Part shown: piece after piece, positions 37,242-44,874 of the stretch
Layout of the letters: each line of letters opens with the position of its first letter
Numbering within the stretch: position 1 is the first letter of the stretch
Origin: Candidatus Eiseniibacteriota bacterium
Lineage (GTDB): Bacteria; Eisenbacteria; RBG-16-71-46
DNA: 59,207 bases
NCBI GenBank assembly: GCA_025357055.1
Contig: JANXPZ010000130.1
Coordinates: 1-59,207 of the forward strand
Direction of reading: 5' to 3'
Notes under the pieces: generated by a model
What the model was told of the DNA's origin: nothing
The model's database searches: none
Seen by the model: only the letters and a program-made list of their open reading frames with translations
Made by a program: the position numbers and the translations under genes

Positions 37242-37889
37242 TCAGCGCGTCGTGACCACCTCGACGCCGCGCTCGCGCAGCAACTCGCGGATCTTGGTCT
37301 TCACCAGGTCGATGGCCACCTTGTTGTGGCCGCCCTCGGGGATGATGACGTCGGCCCAGCGCTTCGACGGCTCCACGAACTGCATGTGCATGGGCCGCAC
37401 GCTCTCCTCGTACTGACGGATGATGCTGTCCACCGAGCGTCCGCGCTCCACCAGGTCGCGCCGCAGGCGCCGGATGAAGCGCACGTCGGCGTCCGCGTCG
37501 ATGAACAGCTTGATGTCCATCAGCTCGCGCAGCTCGGCGTCGGTGAAGATGAGGATGCCCTCGAGCACGATGATGAGGTGCTCGCCGATGTGGCGGGTCT
37601 CGTCCAGACGGCGGTGGTCGGTGTAGTCGTAGATGGGCTGTTCGATCGATTCCCCCGACAGCAGCTCGCGGATGTGGCGCGTGAGCAGTCCGTTGTCGAA
37701 GGCGTCGGGATGATCGAAGTTGCGGGATTCGCGGTCGAGGAAGGGGATGTTCTCGAGGTTCTTGTAGTAGGAGTCCTGGTCGATGATGACGACTCTTCCG
37801 GACCCCAGGTCGCGCACGATGTTCCGCGCGACCAGTGTCTTGCCGGAACCCGACCCCCCGGCGATCCCGATGAGGATTCGTCGCACCAT
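37242..37889 (-). CDS. udk: Uridine kinase
   Basis: A 215-residue P-loop kinase that phosphorylates uridine/cytidine for pyrimidine salvage. P-loop GIAGGSGSGKTLVARN; further family blocks VIIDQDSYYKNL, NFDHPDAFDNGLL, PIYDYTDHRR, IIVLEGILIF, FIDADADVRFIRRLRRDL and FVEPSKRWADVIIPEGG. The ATG at 37889 lacks a good Shine-Dalgarno but sits 9 nt after a -10 box, as for tdk and rpiB. It forms part of the nucleoside-salvage gene set. Confidence 0.95.
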   Translation of the reverse strand: MVRRILIGIAGGSGSGKTLVARNIVRDLGSGRVVIIDQDSYYKNLENIPFLDRESRNFDHPDAFDNGLLTRHIRELLSGESIEQPIYDYTDHRRLDETRHIGEHLIIVLEGILIFTDAELRELMDIKLFIDADADVRFIRRLRRDLVERGRSVDSIIRQYEESVRPMHMQFVEPSKRWADVIIPEGGHNKVAIDLVKTKIRELLRERGVEVVTTR

Positions 37890-37898
37890 CGGGACCGC

Positions 37899-37928
37899 AA
37901 GTTAGCATCCGGCTCGCGTGGGGGTCAA
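37899..37928 (-). promoter_or_regulatory. Promoter of udk (leaderless type)
   Basis: Minus strand: TTGACC (37928-37923), 18-nt spacer, TAACTT (37904-37899), then 9 nt to the ATG at 37889. The promoter lies in the 76-bp gap after the M16-like gene, so udk can be transcribed independently. Confidence 0.5.
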
Positions 37929-37965
37929 CGAGCCGCCGCCGGCGCCGGGTGGCCGGACTGGCGCG

Positions 37966-39321
37966 TCAGGGCTTCGGCAAGAGGAGCAGGGTCGCCCGGT
38001 GCCTCGGATCCCGCAGCCAGTTCGCCCAGAAGGCGAACTCCGGCGACACGCCGACGTCGAAGCGGCGGCGGTATTCGGCCCAGAACACCTCGTTCCCCCA
38101 GAGCGCCTGGGAGGCGAGCGAGGTGCAGAGGAAGGTGAGCGCCGCCGGGTCGCGCCGCACGCCGTCGAGGAGCGCCCGGGGCATCGGCCCGCCCATCATC
38201 CAGAGCAGGTTGTGGCGGATGCTGCCGTAGTTCTCGCGTTCGATGATCCCGGCGCGCAGCTCCTCGACGGCCCCTTGCAGGACCCCCTCGGTGCTCCGGG
38301 GGTCGGGGGCTGACAGCGGGAGGGTGGGCGGGTAGAAGCGCGCGAAGCCGGGATCCTCCAGCAGCGAGTACTGGAAGCGCGTGGTGAGCGGGGCGGCGGG
38401 CGGGCCCCAGGACTGCTTGACGAACCCGCCCAGCACGAGCAGGGCCATGTGGAACGACGGGTGGAGGGTGTCCGAGAGCGCCGGCGCCATGAGGCCCACG
38501 ACGGCCACCGGCGCGTCCGTTCCGGACGGTCTGCGAACGACCGTGACCGAGTCGAGACGCGAAGCCGGGAGGGCGGGGAGGCGCTCGCCCGCGGGCAGGG
38601 CGCCGAACTCGCTGTCGATGATAGATCGCAGGTCCAGGCCCGAGAGGTCGCCGGCCAGCACGAGCACGCCGTTCGCCGGGACGTAGGCCCGGGCGATGGC
38701 CTGCTGCACGCTGGCGGGTGTCTCGCGGTCCAGGCCCCTGGCCGCGGCCAGCGCGGCGATGGCCTCCTGGTCCAGGCCGCGGGCATACTCGCGCACCTGC
38801 CAGTAGAGGGTCTGGTCCGCGGTGCCGGAGTATCTCTCTCCCAGCGTCCGGCGCACCGTCACGAGCGCGGCTTGAAGGTCTGCGTCCGTCACCGTCACCC
38901 CGCGCATCCGCCCGGCGATCTGGTGCAGCACCCCGGGGAATTGAGCGGTCGTGGCGGTCTCGCTGAACAGGGTCTGGCGGCGGCTCACGCGCATGCTCCA
39001 GCCCTGCGGCCGAAGGCTCTCCATCTCGTCGCGCGTGCGCTCGGGAGTGTCGCCTGCCGGGGCGGTGAAGGCCACCTCGGCCAGCAGCGAAGCCAGTCCG
39101 GGCCGGTCGGCGGGATCGTGATCCTGCCCGATACGGTAGCCCCAGGCGATGGAGATCGCGCGGGCGCCGGACACGTCGCGCGCCACGACCTCGAGGCCGT
39201 TGGGCAGCGTCCAGCGCTCCACGGTCGTGCCGTCCTCGAGCGGGAGAGGCTCGGCCAGGGTGGTCCGCGCCGCGAACAGCGCGCACAGGATCAGCAGGGT
39301 GCGGATCGCATTTCGGCTCAC
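37966..39321 (-). CDS. Exported M16-family (insulinase-fold) protein without the zinc motif
   Basis: A 451-residue protein with a signal peptide (AIRTLLILCALFAARTTLA) and an M16B-like fold: ERWTLPNGLEVVARDV at the N-terminus, GYRIGQDHDPADRPGLASLLAEVAF where active members have HLLEH. His, Glu and His of the HxxEH motif are all replaced, so it is a non-catalytic M16 protein, like the partner subunits of two-gene M16 peptidases. No active M16 gene is adjacent. GTG at 39321 with GAGGAG upstream. Probably periplasmic; its role is unknown. Confidence 0.82.
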   Translation of the reverse strand: MSRNAIRTLLILCALFAARTTLAEPLPLEDGTTVERWTLPNGLEVVARDVSGARAISIAWGYRIGQDHDPADRPGLASLLAEVAFTAPAGDTPERTRDEMESLRPQGWSMRVSRRQTLFSETATTAQFPGVLHQIAGRMRGVTVTDADLQAALVTVRRTLGERYSGTADQTLYWQVREYARGLDQEAIAALAAARGLDRETPASVQQAIARAYVPANGVLVLAGDLSGLDLRSIIDSEFGALPAGERLPALPASRLDSVTVVRRPSGTDAPVAVVGLMAPALSDTLHPSFHMALLVLGGFVKQSWGPPAAPLTTRFQYSLLEDPGFARFYPPTLPLSAPDPRSTEGVLQGAVEELRAGIIERENYGSIRHNLLWMMGGPMPRALLDGVRRDPAALTFLCTSLASQALWGNEVFWAEYRRRFDVGVSPEFAFWANWLRDPRHRATLLLLPKP

Positions 39322-39473
39322 TTGGACTCCTCGGCTGGGACGGCCCGGGCCGCCAGGACGATCGTGGACGCGTCCCCATTCTAGAGGCTCGGGGCGCATC
39401 GCGCATCCCGGGCGGGGATCCGCGGCCGCCCCTGGTACGCGTCCGGTGTCGCGCGCCAGGCCGCGCCGTGCGC

Positions 39474-39502
39474 TTGACCCCTCCGGTCGCGCTCCCTAGA
39501 CT
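39474..39502 (+). promoter_or_regulatory. Promoter of rpiB-add (leaderless type)
   Basis: TTGACC (39474-39479), 17-nt spacer, TAGACT (39497-39502), then 9 nt to the ATG at 39512. Good -35 and acceptable -10 boxes; there is no room for a ribosome binding site on the predicted mRNA. Confidence 0.6.
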
Positions 39503-39511
39503 CGCGTTCCC

Positions 39512-40087
39512 ATGCACGAATACGACGAGTCCGAGGTCCGCCGCCTGGTACGCGAGGCCGTGGACCGCTCGCTGGGCCCGGTGCCCGCCCCCGCCGCGCG
39601 ACCTGCGAGCCCCGCGAGCCCGTCCCCCTCGATCCGCCGGGTCGCCCTCGGCTCCGATCATGGCGGATTCGAGCTCAAGGAGGTGCTCCGTCAGTACATC
39701 GCGGAGGAGCTGGGCTGGGAGGTCCACGACTGCGGCACGCACTCCACCGACACGGTGGACTATCCCGACTACGCCGCCGCGGTGGCACGCGAGGTCGCGG
39801 CCGGCCGTTGCAGCCTCGGCATCGTGGTGGACGCGGCGGGCATCGGCTCGGCGATGGCGGCGAACAAGATCGCCGGCGTGCGCTGTGCCGTGGGCCACGA
39901 CGACCGCACCGTGCTCAACAGTCGCGAGCACAACGACGCCAACATGCTCTCGCTCGGCGCGCGCATCGTGAACCGCGGGCTCGCGCAGCGGCTCGCGCGC
40001 CTGTTCCTCACGACTCCCTTCGCCGGCGGTCGCCACGAGCGCCGGGTGCAGAAGATCATGGCGCTCGAGCGCGGCTCCGGCCGGTAG
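39512..40087 (+). CDS. rpiB: Ribose-5-phosphate isomerase B with N-terminal helix-linker extension
   Basis: A 191-residue RpiB/LacAB-family sugar-phosphate isomerase interconverting ribose 5-phosphate and ribulose 5-phosphate. The core begins near residue 41: VALGSDHGGFELKEVL, DYPDYAAAVAREV, DAAGIGSAMAANKIAGVRC, REHNDANMLSLGARIV. Residues 8-22 form an amphipathic helix (EVRRLVREAVDRSLG), followed by a Pro/Ala/Ser linker to about residue 40, an arrangement seen in microcompartment encapsulation peptides. Normal RpiB is ~150 residues. In this family the active-site Cys is replaced in some members; here DAAGIG replaces the more usual CGTGIG, as in several bacterial homologues. Probably cotranscribed with add. 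Confidence 0.92.
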   Translation: MHEYDESEVRRLVREAVDRSLGPVPAPAARPASPASPSPSIRRVALGSDHGGFELKEVLRQYIAEELGWEVHDCGTHSTDTVDYPDYAAAVAREVAAGRCSLGIVVDAAGIGSAMAANKIAGVRCAVGHDDRTVLNSREHNDANMLSLGARIVNRGLAQRLARLFLTTPFAGGRHERRVQKIMALERGSGR

Positions 40088-40125
40088 CGGCGCCCCGGAC
40101 CCGACACCCCGACCCCCCGAGGCCC

Positions 40126-41202
40126 ATGCGAATCACCGAGCGAGTCATCCGGCGGCTGCCCAAGACCGACCTGCACTGCCACCTCGACGGCTGCCTGCGC
40201 CCGAGCACCGTCCTCGAGCTGGCCCAGGCGCAGGACGTGAAGCTCCCGACCTACAGCCTGACGCAGCTGACCAAGGTGCTGAAGGCGGGCAAGCGCACGC
40301 GCAATCTCGGTGAGTACCTCAAGATCTTCGACCTCACGCTGGCCGTGATGCAGGAGAAGGAGGCGCTCTACCGGATCGCCTACGAGCTGGCCGAGGACGC
40401 CGCTGCGGAGAACGTCTGCCACCTCGAGGTGCGCTATTCGCCGATCCTGCACCGCAAGCGGAAGCTCAGCTTCGAGGACATCGTGGACACGGTCATCGCC
40501 GGTCTGCACGACGCGGGCAGCAAGTTCGGCATGACCACGGGCGTGATCATCTGCGGGATCCGCTCGATGGACCCGAAGTTCTCGCTGGCGCTGGCCGAGC
40601 TGGCCGTGGCCTACAAGGGCAAGGGCGTGCTGGCCTTCGATCTGGCGGGGCAGGAGAAGGACTATCCGGCCAAGGCGCACCGCGCGGCGTTCGAGCTGAT
40701 CCTGAAGAACAACATCAACTCGACCGTGCACGCGGGCGAGGCGTTCGGCCCGGCCTCGATCTCGCAGGCGCTCCACTACTGCGGGGCGCACCGCATCGGG
40801 CACGGCACGCTGCTGCTCCAGGACCGCGACCTGATGCAGTACGTCAACGACCACCGCATCCCGCTCGAGATGTGCCTGACCTCGAACCTGCAGACCGGCG
40901 CGGTGCAGAACATCAAGGAGCATCCGCTCGGCATGTACTTCCGCCAGGGCCTGCGCGTCACGGTGAACACCGACAACCGGCTCATGTCGGACACCACCGT
41001 GACGGACGAGATCAAGCTCGCAGCCAGCGCGTTCCGCCTCAGTCCTTACGAGGTCAAGCGGCTCATCATCAACGGCTTCAAGAGCTCCTTCCTGCCCTAC
41101 GCCGCCAAGGCGCGCCGTCTGCGCGAGGTGAACCTCGAGACGGACCGGATCTTCATGGAGGAGTTCCCGGACGAGTACGATCGGCGCCTGACGAGCTTCT
41201 GA
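40126..41202 (+). CDS. add: Adenosine deaminase
   Basis: A 358-residue zinc amidohydrolase converting adenosine or deoxyadenosine to (deoxy)inosine. Metal and substrate residues are in KTDLHCHLDGCLRPSTV, STVHAGEAFGP, HRIGHGTLLL, TSNLQTGAV and VNTDNRLMSDTT. The ATG at 40126 follows GAGG, 38 nt after rpiB. With the nucleoside importer, tdk and udk it completes a nucleoside-salvage set. A closely related adenine/aminofutalosine deaminase role cannot be ruled out, but the motifs and length favour adenosine. Confidence 0.9.
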   Translation: MRITERVIRRLPKTDLHCHLDGCLRPSTVLELAQAQDVKLPTYSLTQLTKVLKAGKRTRNLGEYLKIFDLTLAVMQEKEALYRIAYELAEDAAAENVCHLEVRYSPILHRKRKLSFEDIVDTVIAGLHDAGSKFGMTTGVIICGIRSMDPKFSLALAELAVAYKGKGVLAFDLAGQEKDYPAKAHRAAFELILKNNINSTVHAGEAFGPASISQALHYCGAHRIGHGTLLLQDRDLMQYVNDHRIPLEMCLTSNLQTGAVQNIKEHPLGMYFRQGLRVTVNTDNRLMSDTTVTDEIKLAASAFRLSPYEVKRLIINGFKSSFLPYAAKARRLREVNLETDRIFMEEFPDEYDRRLTSF

Positions 41203-41239
41203 GGGCTCCCGCTCGCGGGCCCGGTGCGCCCGGCCCGCC

Positions 41240-41307
41240 GGGGAGTCTGAACCGGCCAGGGCCGAGCAAGGCGCCATACGCTCGGCCCTGGCCGGTTCAG
41301 ACTCCCC
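41240..41307 (-). repeat. Long hairpin H2 with conserved-type loop
   Basis: Arms 41240-41267 and 41280-41307 are a perfect 28-bp inverted repeat. The 12-nt loop (41268-41279), read on the minus strand, is GTATGGCGCCTT, closed by GAGC/GCTC. It lies 38 nt after the add stop codon in the 308-bp gap 41203-41510 between convergent genes. Confidence 0.88.
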
Positions 41308-41358
41308 GACTACGCTTGCCGGGTGACAGAGCCAGCCGAACCCTCCGCACGCCGAAGA

Positions 41359-41432
41359 GCTGAGCCCCTGCCATACGGGAAGGTCGAGCGTACGGCGCCT
41401 TGCTCGGCCTTCCCGTATGGCAGGGGCTCAGC
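41359..41432 (+). repeat. Long hairpin H3 with conserved-type loop
   Basis: Arms 41359-41389 and 41402-41432 (31 bp each) pair with one mismatch. The loop GTACGGCGCCTT (41390-41401) differs by one base from the minus-strand loop of H2, while the two stems share no sequence apart from the closing GAGC/GCTC. It is placed to serve as the 3' end of the leftward ior-acd operon, but no T-tract is present. Confidence 0.88.
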
Positions 41433-41517
41433 GGGCCTCTTCCGGGCACTCTGCGGCGCGTCCGCGGCTCAGCGGGGCGATCCCGGGCACTTCGGAGCTG
41501 CGTCCGCGGCTCAGCGG
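41426..41517. repeat. 41/42-bp tandem repeat, about 2.2 copies
   Basis: Two imperfect units (41426-41466 and 41467-41508) share GCTCAGCGG at the start, CCGGGCACT in the middle and GCGTCCGCG at the end. A third partial unit, GCTCAGCGG (41509-41517), runs into the 3' end of the DUF4337 gene and supplies its stop codon. The first unit begins inside the right arm of hairpin H3. Confidence 0.7.
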
Positions 41518-42050
41518 CCGAACAGCAGGAACCCGTTGGCGAAGTACCAGATCCCGATCGAGCCGGACACGAGGCCGAGCAGCCAGAGCGGTTTCTTCTT
41601 GAGCAGCGCGGCCACGGACGAGAGCAGGATGGCGACCTGCAGGTAGATGACCGCCATCCCGAAGGTCTGGGAGTGTACGGTCGCGTCGTCGCGCACGGCC
41701 TCGAAGCGCTTCGCCTCGGCCTGGATCTCCGCCTTCTCCTTCTCGTAGCGCGCGAGCTTCTCGCGATAGCCAGCGAGGCGCTTCTCGACCTGGTCCCGCA
41801 CCGCCACCGTCCGCCGTCCGCCGTCCGCCTGCTGTCCCAGCTCGAGCTCCTCCTTCTGGATCTCGTAGAGGTAGCCCTTGATGCTCTTGGACTGGTAGTA
41901 GGCCCACTGGTTGGCGGCCTTCGTCTGGCTGAGCACGGAGCGCGTCGAGTACGAGCCGCCCTTGAAGGTCGAGAGCGTGGCGCACACCGCCAGGATCACG
42001 GTGGTGAGCGCCAGCCAGTTGAGCCAGGGTTCCTTCTTCTCGTCGGCCAT
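41511..42050 (-). CDS. DUF4337 membrane protein
   Basis: A 179-residue protein: one membrane span near the N-terminus (LNWLALTTVILAVCATLS), a Lys/Glu-rich, probably coiled-coil middle (YREKLARYEKEKAEIQAEAK), and two C-terminal spans (AVIYLQVAILLSSVAALL, LLGLVSGSIGIWYFANGFL). This matches the DUF4337 pattern, including STFKGGSYSTRSVLSQTKAANQWAYYQSKSIK. The function of the family is unknown. It starts 14 nt after the acyl-CoA synthetase gene and is the last gene of the operon. Confidence 0.85.
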   Translation of the reverse strand: MADEKKEPWLNWLALTTVILAVCATLSTFKGGSYSTRSVLSQTKAANQWAYYQSKSIKGYLYEIQKEELELGQQADGGRRTVAVRDQVEKRLAGYREKLARYEKEKAEIQAEAKRFEAVRDDATVHSQTFGMAVIYLQVAILLSSVAALLKKKPLWLLGLVSGSIGIWYFANGFLLFGR

Positions 42051-42064
42051 GGGTCCGTTCCTGG

Positions 42065-44305
42065 CTAGGTCCGCGCGACGGCGTCGGCCCAGCGGTTGAA
42101 AAGCCGCAGCGCGCGGTCGGCGGTGCGGAAGGTGGGCACGCCGCCCTGCTCGAGCACGGCGGCCATCGGGTCGTAGAGGTCGCCGGCGTCCACCACCGCG
42201 ACCCAGGGCTTGGTGGTCGCGTGATAGAGCCGCACCAGGCGGTTCGCGATCGAGTCCTCGCGGGTCAGGTCCTCGCCGTGGGCCCCGCCCTTCACCAGCG
42301 TGTTGAGCGCCATGGTCATGGGCACGCAGCCGACTAGTCCCGCGTCCACGCCCTCGTCGGCCAGCACGGCCCGCGCGATCTCCTCGTAGTCGCCGTCGCC
42401 GACGATGGGCGTGAGGTCCATCGGGTCCTGCACGCTGACGATCTCGGCGATGCGCGCGCGCTTCAGCACCTCGCCGAGCGCGCCGACCGTGGCGGGGGAG
42501 AAGCCGGCGAGCGTGAACGCGCCCAGGTTGTCGGCGATGGCCACGCACTCGAAGCCGGCGTTGGAGAGCGCGCCGAGCCGCCGTCCCGCGGGGCGCCGTC
42601 TGCCGAGCGCGACGAACAGGCGCACCAGGTCCTCGAAGTCCTCGAGCGTGTCGGCCAGCACGATGCCCGCGGCCCCGGCCAGTCGCCGGGTCACCGCGTA
42701 GTCGCCGGCGACCGAGGCGGTGTGGCTCGCGGCCGCGGCTGCGCCGGCGCTGGTGCGCCCGGCGCGGTAGAGGATGACCGTGCGCCCGCCCGCCACGATC
42801 CGGCGCGCGGTCTCGAGGAAGCGCAGCCCGTCGAGCGGGCGGAAGCCCTCGAGGTAGACGGCGAAGATCTCGACCGCCGGGTCGTCCTGGAGGAAGTCCA
42901 GGTAGTCGGCCGCGGTCAGGTCCATCTGGTTGCCGATGGTCAGGATGACGCGCGGATTCAGCGTCGCGAGCTTGTTCGCCTTCGAGACCGCGAAGGCGCC
43001 GCTGCCGGCGATGAACGCCACCGGGCTCTCGGCGCCGCGCCCGAGCGGCAGCTTGTGGTCGGGGATGAAGAGCGTGTTGTAGCGCCCCGGCACCGAGCGC
43101 ACGCCCAGGCAGTTGCCGCCGTTGATGACGGGGCCGCCCCAGGCGGTGGCGCGCGAGTCGGCGATGGCCTGGCGCATGCGGGCGACCAGCGGCTCGCTGC
43201 CGGACTTCTCCTCGAGCCCCCCCGGGATGAGGATGACGCTCTCGGCGCGCTGGCCCTCGGCGATCGCGGCGATGGCCTCGGGGGCCTGCGCGGCGGAGAT
43301 GCTGAGGATGAGCAGGTCCTGCCGCGCGGGCAGGGCCTCGAGCGACGGCACGCACTTCACCCCGTCGATCTGCTCGCTGCCCGGCTTGACGATGGTGATG
43401 TCCGCGGCGGGGAAGCCGTCGGCGAGCAGATTGCGCAGGATCTGCCGCCCGGGGTTCATGCCTTTCTCCGACACGCCCATCACCGCGGCGGTGCGCGGCT
43501 GCAGCAGCCGCCCGATCTTCGCCACCGGGCGCGCCGCCGGCAGGACGGGCGCGGGCGGCCCGAGCTTGAGCAGGGCGTCGAGCGCGACGAAGCGCCCGTC
43601 GGCGAGCACCAGCGGGTTGACCTCGAACTCGGCGATCGGGTCGGGCACGAACGCCACGGCCAGTTCGAGGAAGCGGCCGACGATCTCCGCGAGCCGGGCC
43701 AGCGGCACGAGCGCCGGGCGGCCGCGTCGCGGCTCGGTCACGAGCCGCACGACCGCCACCCTCGAGAGTGCGCGCTCGATCTCCCCGGCGCCGGTGAGAG
43801 CGGGCGAGAGCAGCGCGAGCGAGCGGTCCTCGCGGATGCTCTGCGCCAGGAACTCGGTGTGGATGCCGCCCGCGCCCAGCGTGACGACCGGGCCGAAGTC
43901 GGCGGTCCAGCGCATGCCGAGCAGCAGCTCGTGGCCGGGCTCCGCTTGGTGGGGGACGAATTCCATCAGCAGGAAGCCGTCCACGTCCTGCCCGGCGAAG
44001 CGCTGTTCCATCCCGGCGAGGCCGGCGCGCAGGGCGTCGGGCGTGTTGTCGAGGATGGCGACGCCGCTGGCCTCGGTCTTGTGGAGGATCCCCGGCGAGA
44101 CCACCTTGAGCACCGCGCGCGCGCCGGGGAAGGGCGGCGATCCCAGGCGCGCCGCATCCGCCGACCCCGCGAGCAGGATCCGCCGCGGGACGGGGATGCC
44201 GGCGGCCTCGAGCAGGTCCATGCCCTCGGGCTCGGTCAGCACGCCCGCGGCGCGATGGCGGGCGTTCGCGAGCAGGCTCGCGATCCGTGGCCGGTCGAGG
44301 CTCAC
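42065..44305 (-). CDS. Acetate/acyl-CoA ligase (ADP-forming), fused beta-alpha chain
   Basis: A 746-residue NDP-forming acyl-CoA synthetase that makes ATP from acyl-CoA, ADP and phosphate. The N-terminal ~230 residues are the ATP-grasp (beta) domain (AVLKVVSPGILHKTEASGVA, LLLGMRWTADFGPVVTLGAGG, FEVNPLVL). The rest is the alpha part with a CoA-binding Rossmann domain (AAVMGVSEKGMNPGRQILRN), ligase domains (GPVINGGNCLGV) and the phospho-His loop ASHTASVAGDYAV. Domain order is beta-alpha, the reverse of many fused homologues. It overlaps iorB by 4 nt. Next to indolepyruvate oxidoreductase it probably uses aryl- or indole-acetyl-CoA. Confidence 0.9.
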   Translation of the reverse strand: MSLDRPRIASLLANARHRAAGVLTEPEGMDLLEAAGIPVPRRILLAGSADAARLGSPPFPGARAVLKVVSPGILHKTEASGVAILDNTPDALRAGLAGMEQRFAGQDVDGFLLMEFVPHQAEPGHELLLGMRWTADFGPVVTLGAGGIHTEFLAQSIREDRSLALLSPALTGAGEIERALSRVAVVRLVTEPRRGRPALVPLARLAEIVGRFLELAVAFVPDPIAEFEVNPLVLADGRFVALDALLKLGPPAPVLPAARPVAKIGRLLQPRTAAVMGVSEKGMNPGRQILRNLLADGFPAADITIVKPGSEQIDGVKCVPSLEALPARQDLLILSISAAQAPEAIAAIAEGQRAESVILIPGGLEEKSGSEPLVARMRQAIADSRATAWGGPVINGGNCLGVRSVPGRYNTLFIPDHKLPLGRGAESPVAFIAGSGAFAVSKANKLATLNPRVILTIGNQMDLTAADYLDFLQDDPAVEIFAVYLEGFRPLDGLRFLETARRIVAGGRTVILYRAGRTSAGAAAAASHTASVAGDYAVTRRLAGAAGIVLADTLEDFEDLVRLFVALGRRRPAGRRLGALSNAGFECVAIADNLGAFTLAGFSPATVGALGEVLKRARIAEIVSVQDPMDLTPIVGDGDYEEIARAVLADEGVDAGLVGCVPMTMALNTLVKGGAHGEDLTREDSIANRLVRLYHATTKPWVAVVDAGDLYDPMAAVLEQGGVPTFRTADRALRLFNRWADAVART

Positions 44306-44874
44306 GCGGAGACCCTCCAGCCCGCCTCGAAGGCGGCGAAGTTCATCTCCAGCGCTCGCTCGCCCTTCGCCTCGAAGGTCTGACGGATGGCGCCGTCGAA
44401 CGACTCGCGCCGGAGCGGCAGCAGGTGCGCCGCGGCGCCGACCATGACGGTGTTCCTGCTCAGCACGTCGCCGGCCTCGCGCGCGAGACGCTCGGCCTCG
44501 ACCAGCACGGCGCGCGGCAGGCGCCGCAGCCGGGCGAGGATCTCCTCCTTCGGCGGGTAGTCCGGGATGTTGATGAACGGATCCACCGACGTGACCACGG
44601 TGGCGGTGGGCGAGAGGTACGCCAGGTAGCGCAGGCTCTCGAGCGGCTCCATCGAGAGGATCAGGTCGGCCGTGCCGAGCGGGATCAGGTCGCTCGCGAT
44701 GACCTGGTCGGAGAGCCGCAGGTGGGAGAGCACCGCGCCGCCGCGTTGCGCCATCCCGTGCACCTCGGACTGCTTGACGTGAAGGCCCTCGGCCACGGCG
44801 GCCCGGCCGATCAACGCGGCCAGCGACAGCACGCCCTGCCCCCCCACACCCGCCAGCATGATGTCGATCTTCAT
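44302..44874 (-). CDS. iorB: Indolepyruvate ferredoxin oxidoreductase, beta subunit
   Basis: A 190-residue gamma-type domain of 2-oxoacid:ferredoxin oxidoreductases. Characteristic start IMLAGVGGQGVLSLAALIGRAA and the block VKQSEVHGMAQRGGAVLSHLRLS. Together with IorA it oxidises aryl-pyruvates to aryl-acetyl-CoA and reduces ferredoxin. The ATG at 44874 overlaps the iorA stop by 4 nt. Length is typical. Confidence 0.93.
   Translation of the reverse strand: MKIDIMLAGVGGQGVLSLAALIGRAAVAEGLHVKQSEVHGMAQRGGAVLSHLRLSDQVIASDLIPLGTADLILSMEPLESLRYLAYLSPTATVVTSVDPFINIPDYPPKEEILARLRRLPRAVLVEAERLAREAGDVLSRNTVMVGAAAHLLPLRRESFDGAIRQTFEAKGERALEMNFAAFEAGWRVSA

Noticed and set aside
37966-39321. Active insulinase-type (M16) peptidase
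   Set aside because: The HxxEH zinc motif is replaced by SLLAE, so catalysis is not expected.
28793-41432. The long hairpins as a CRISPR array or integron attC sites
   Set aside because: There are only single hairpins without regularly spaced direct repeats, and no cas or integrase gene is present.
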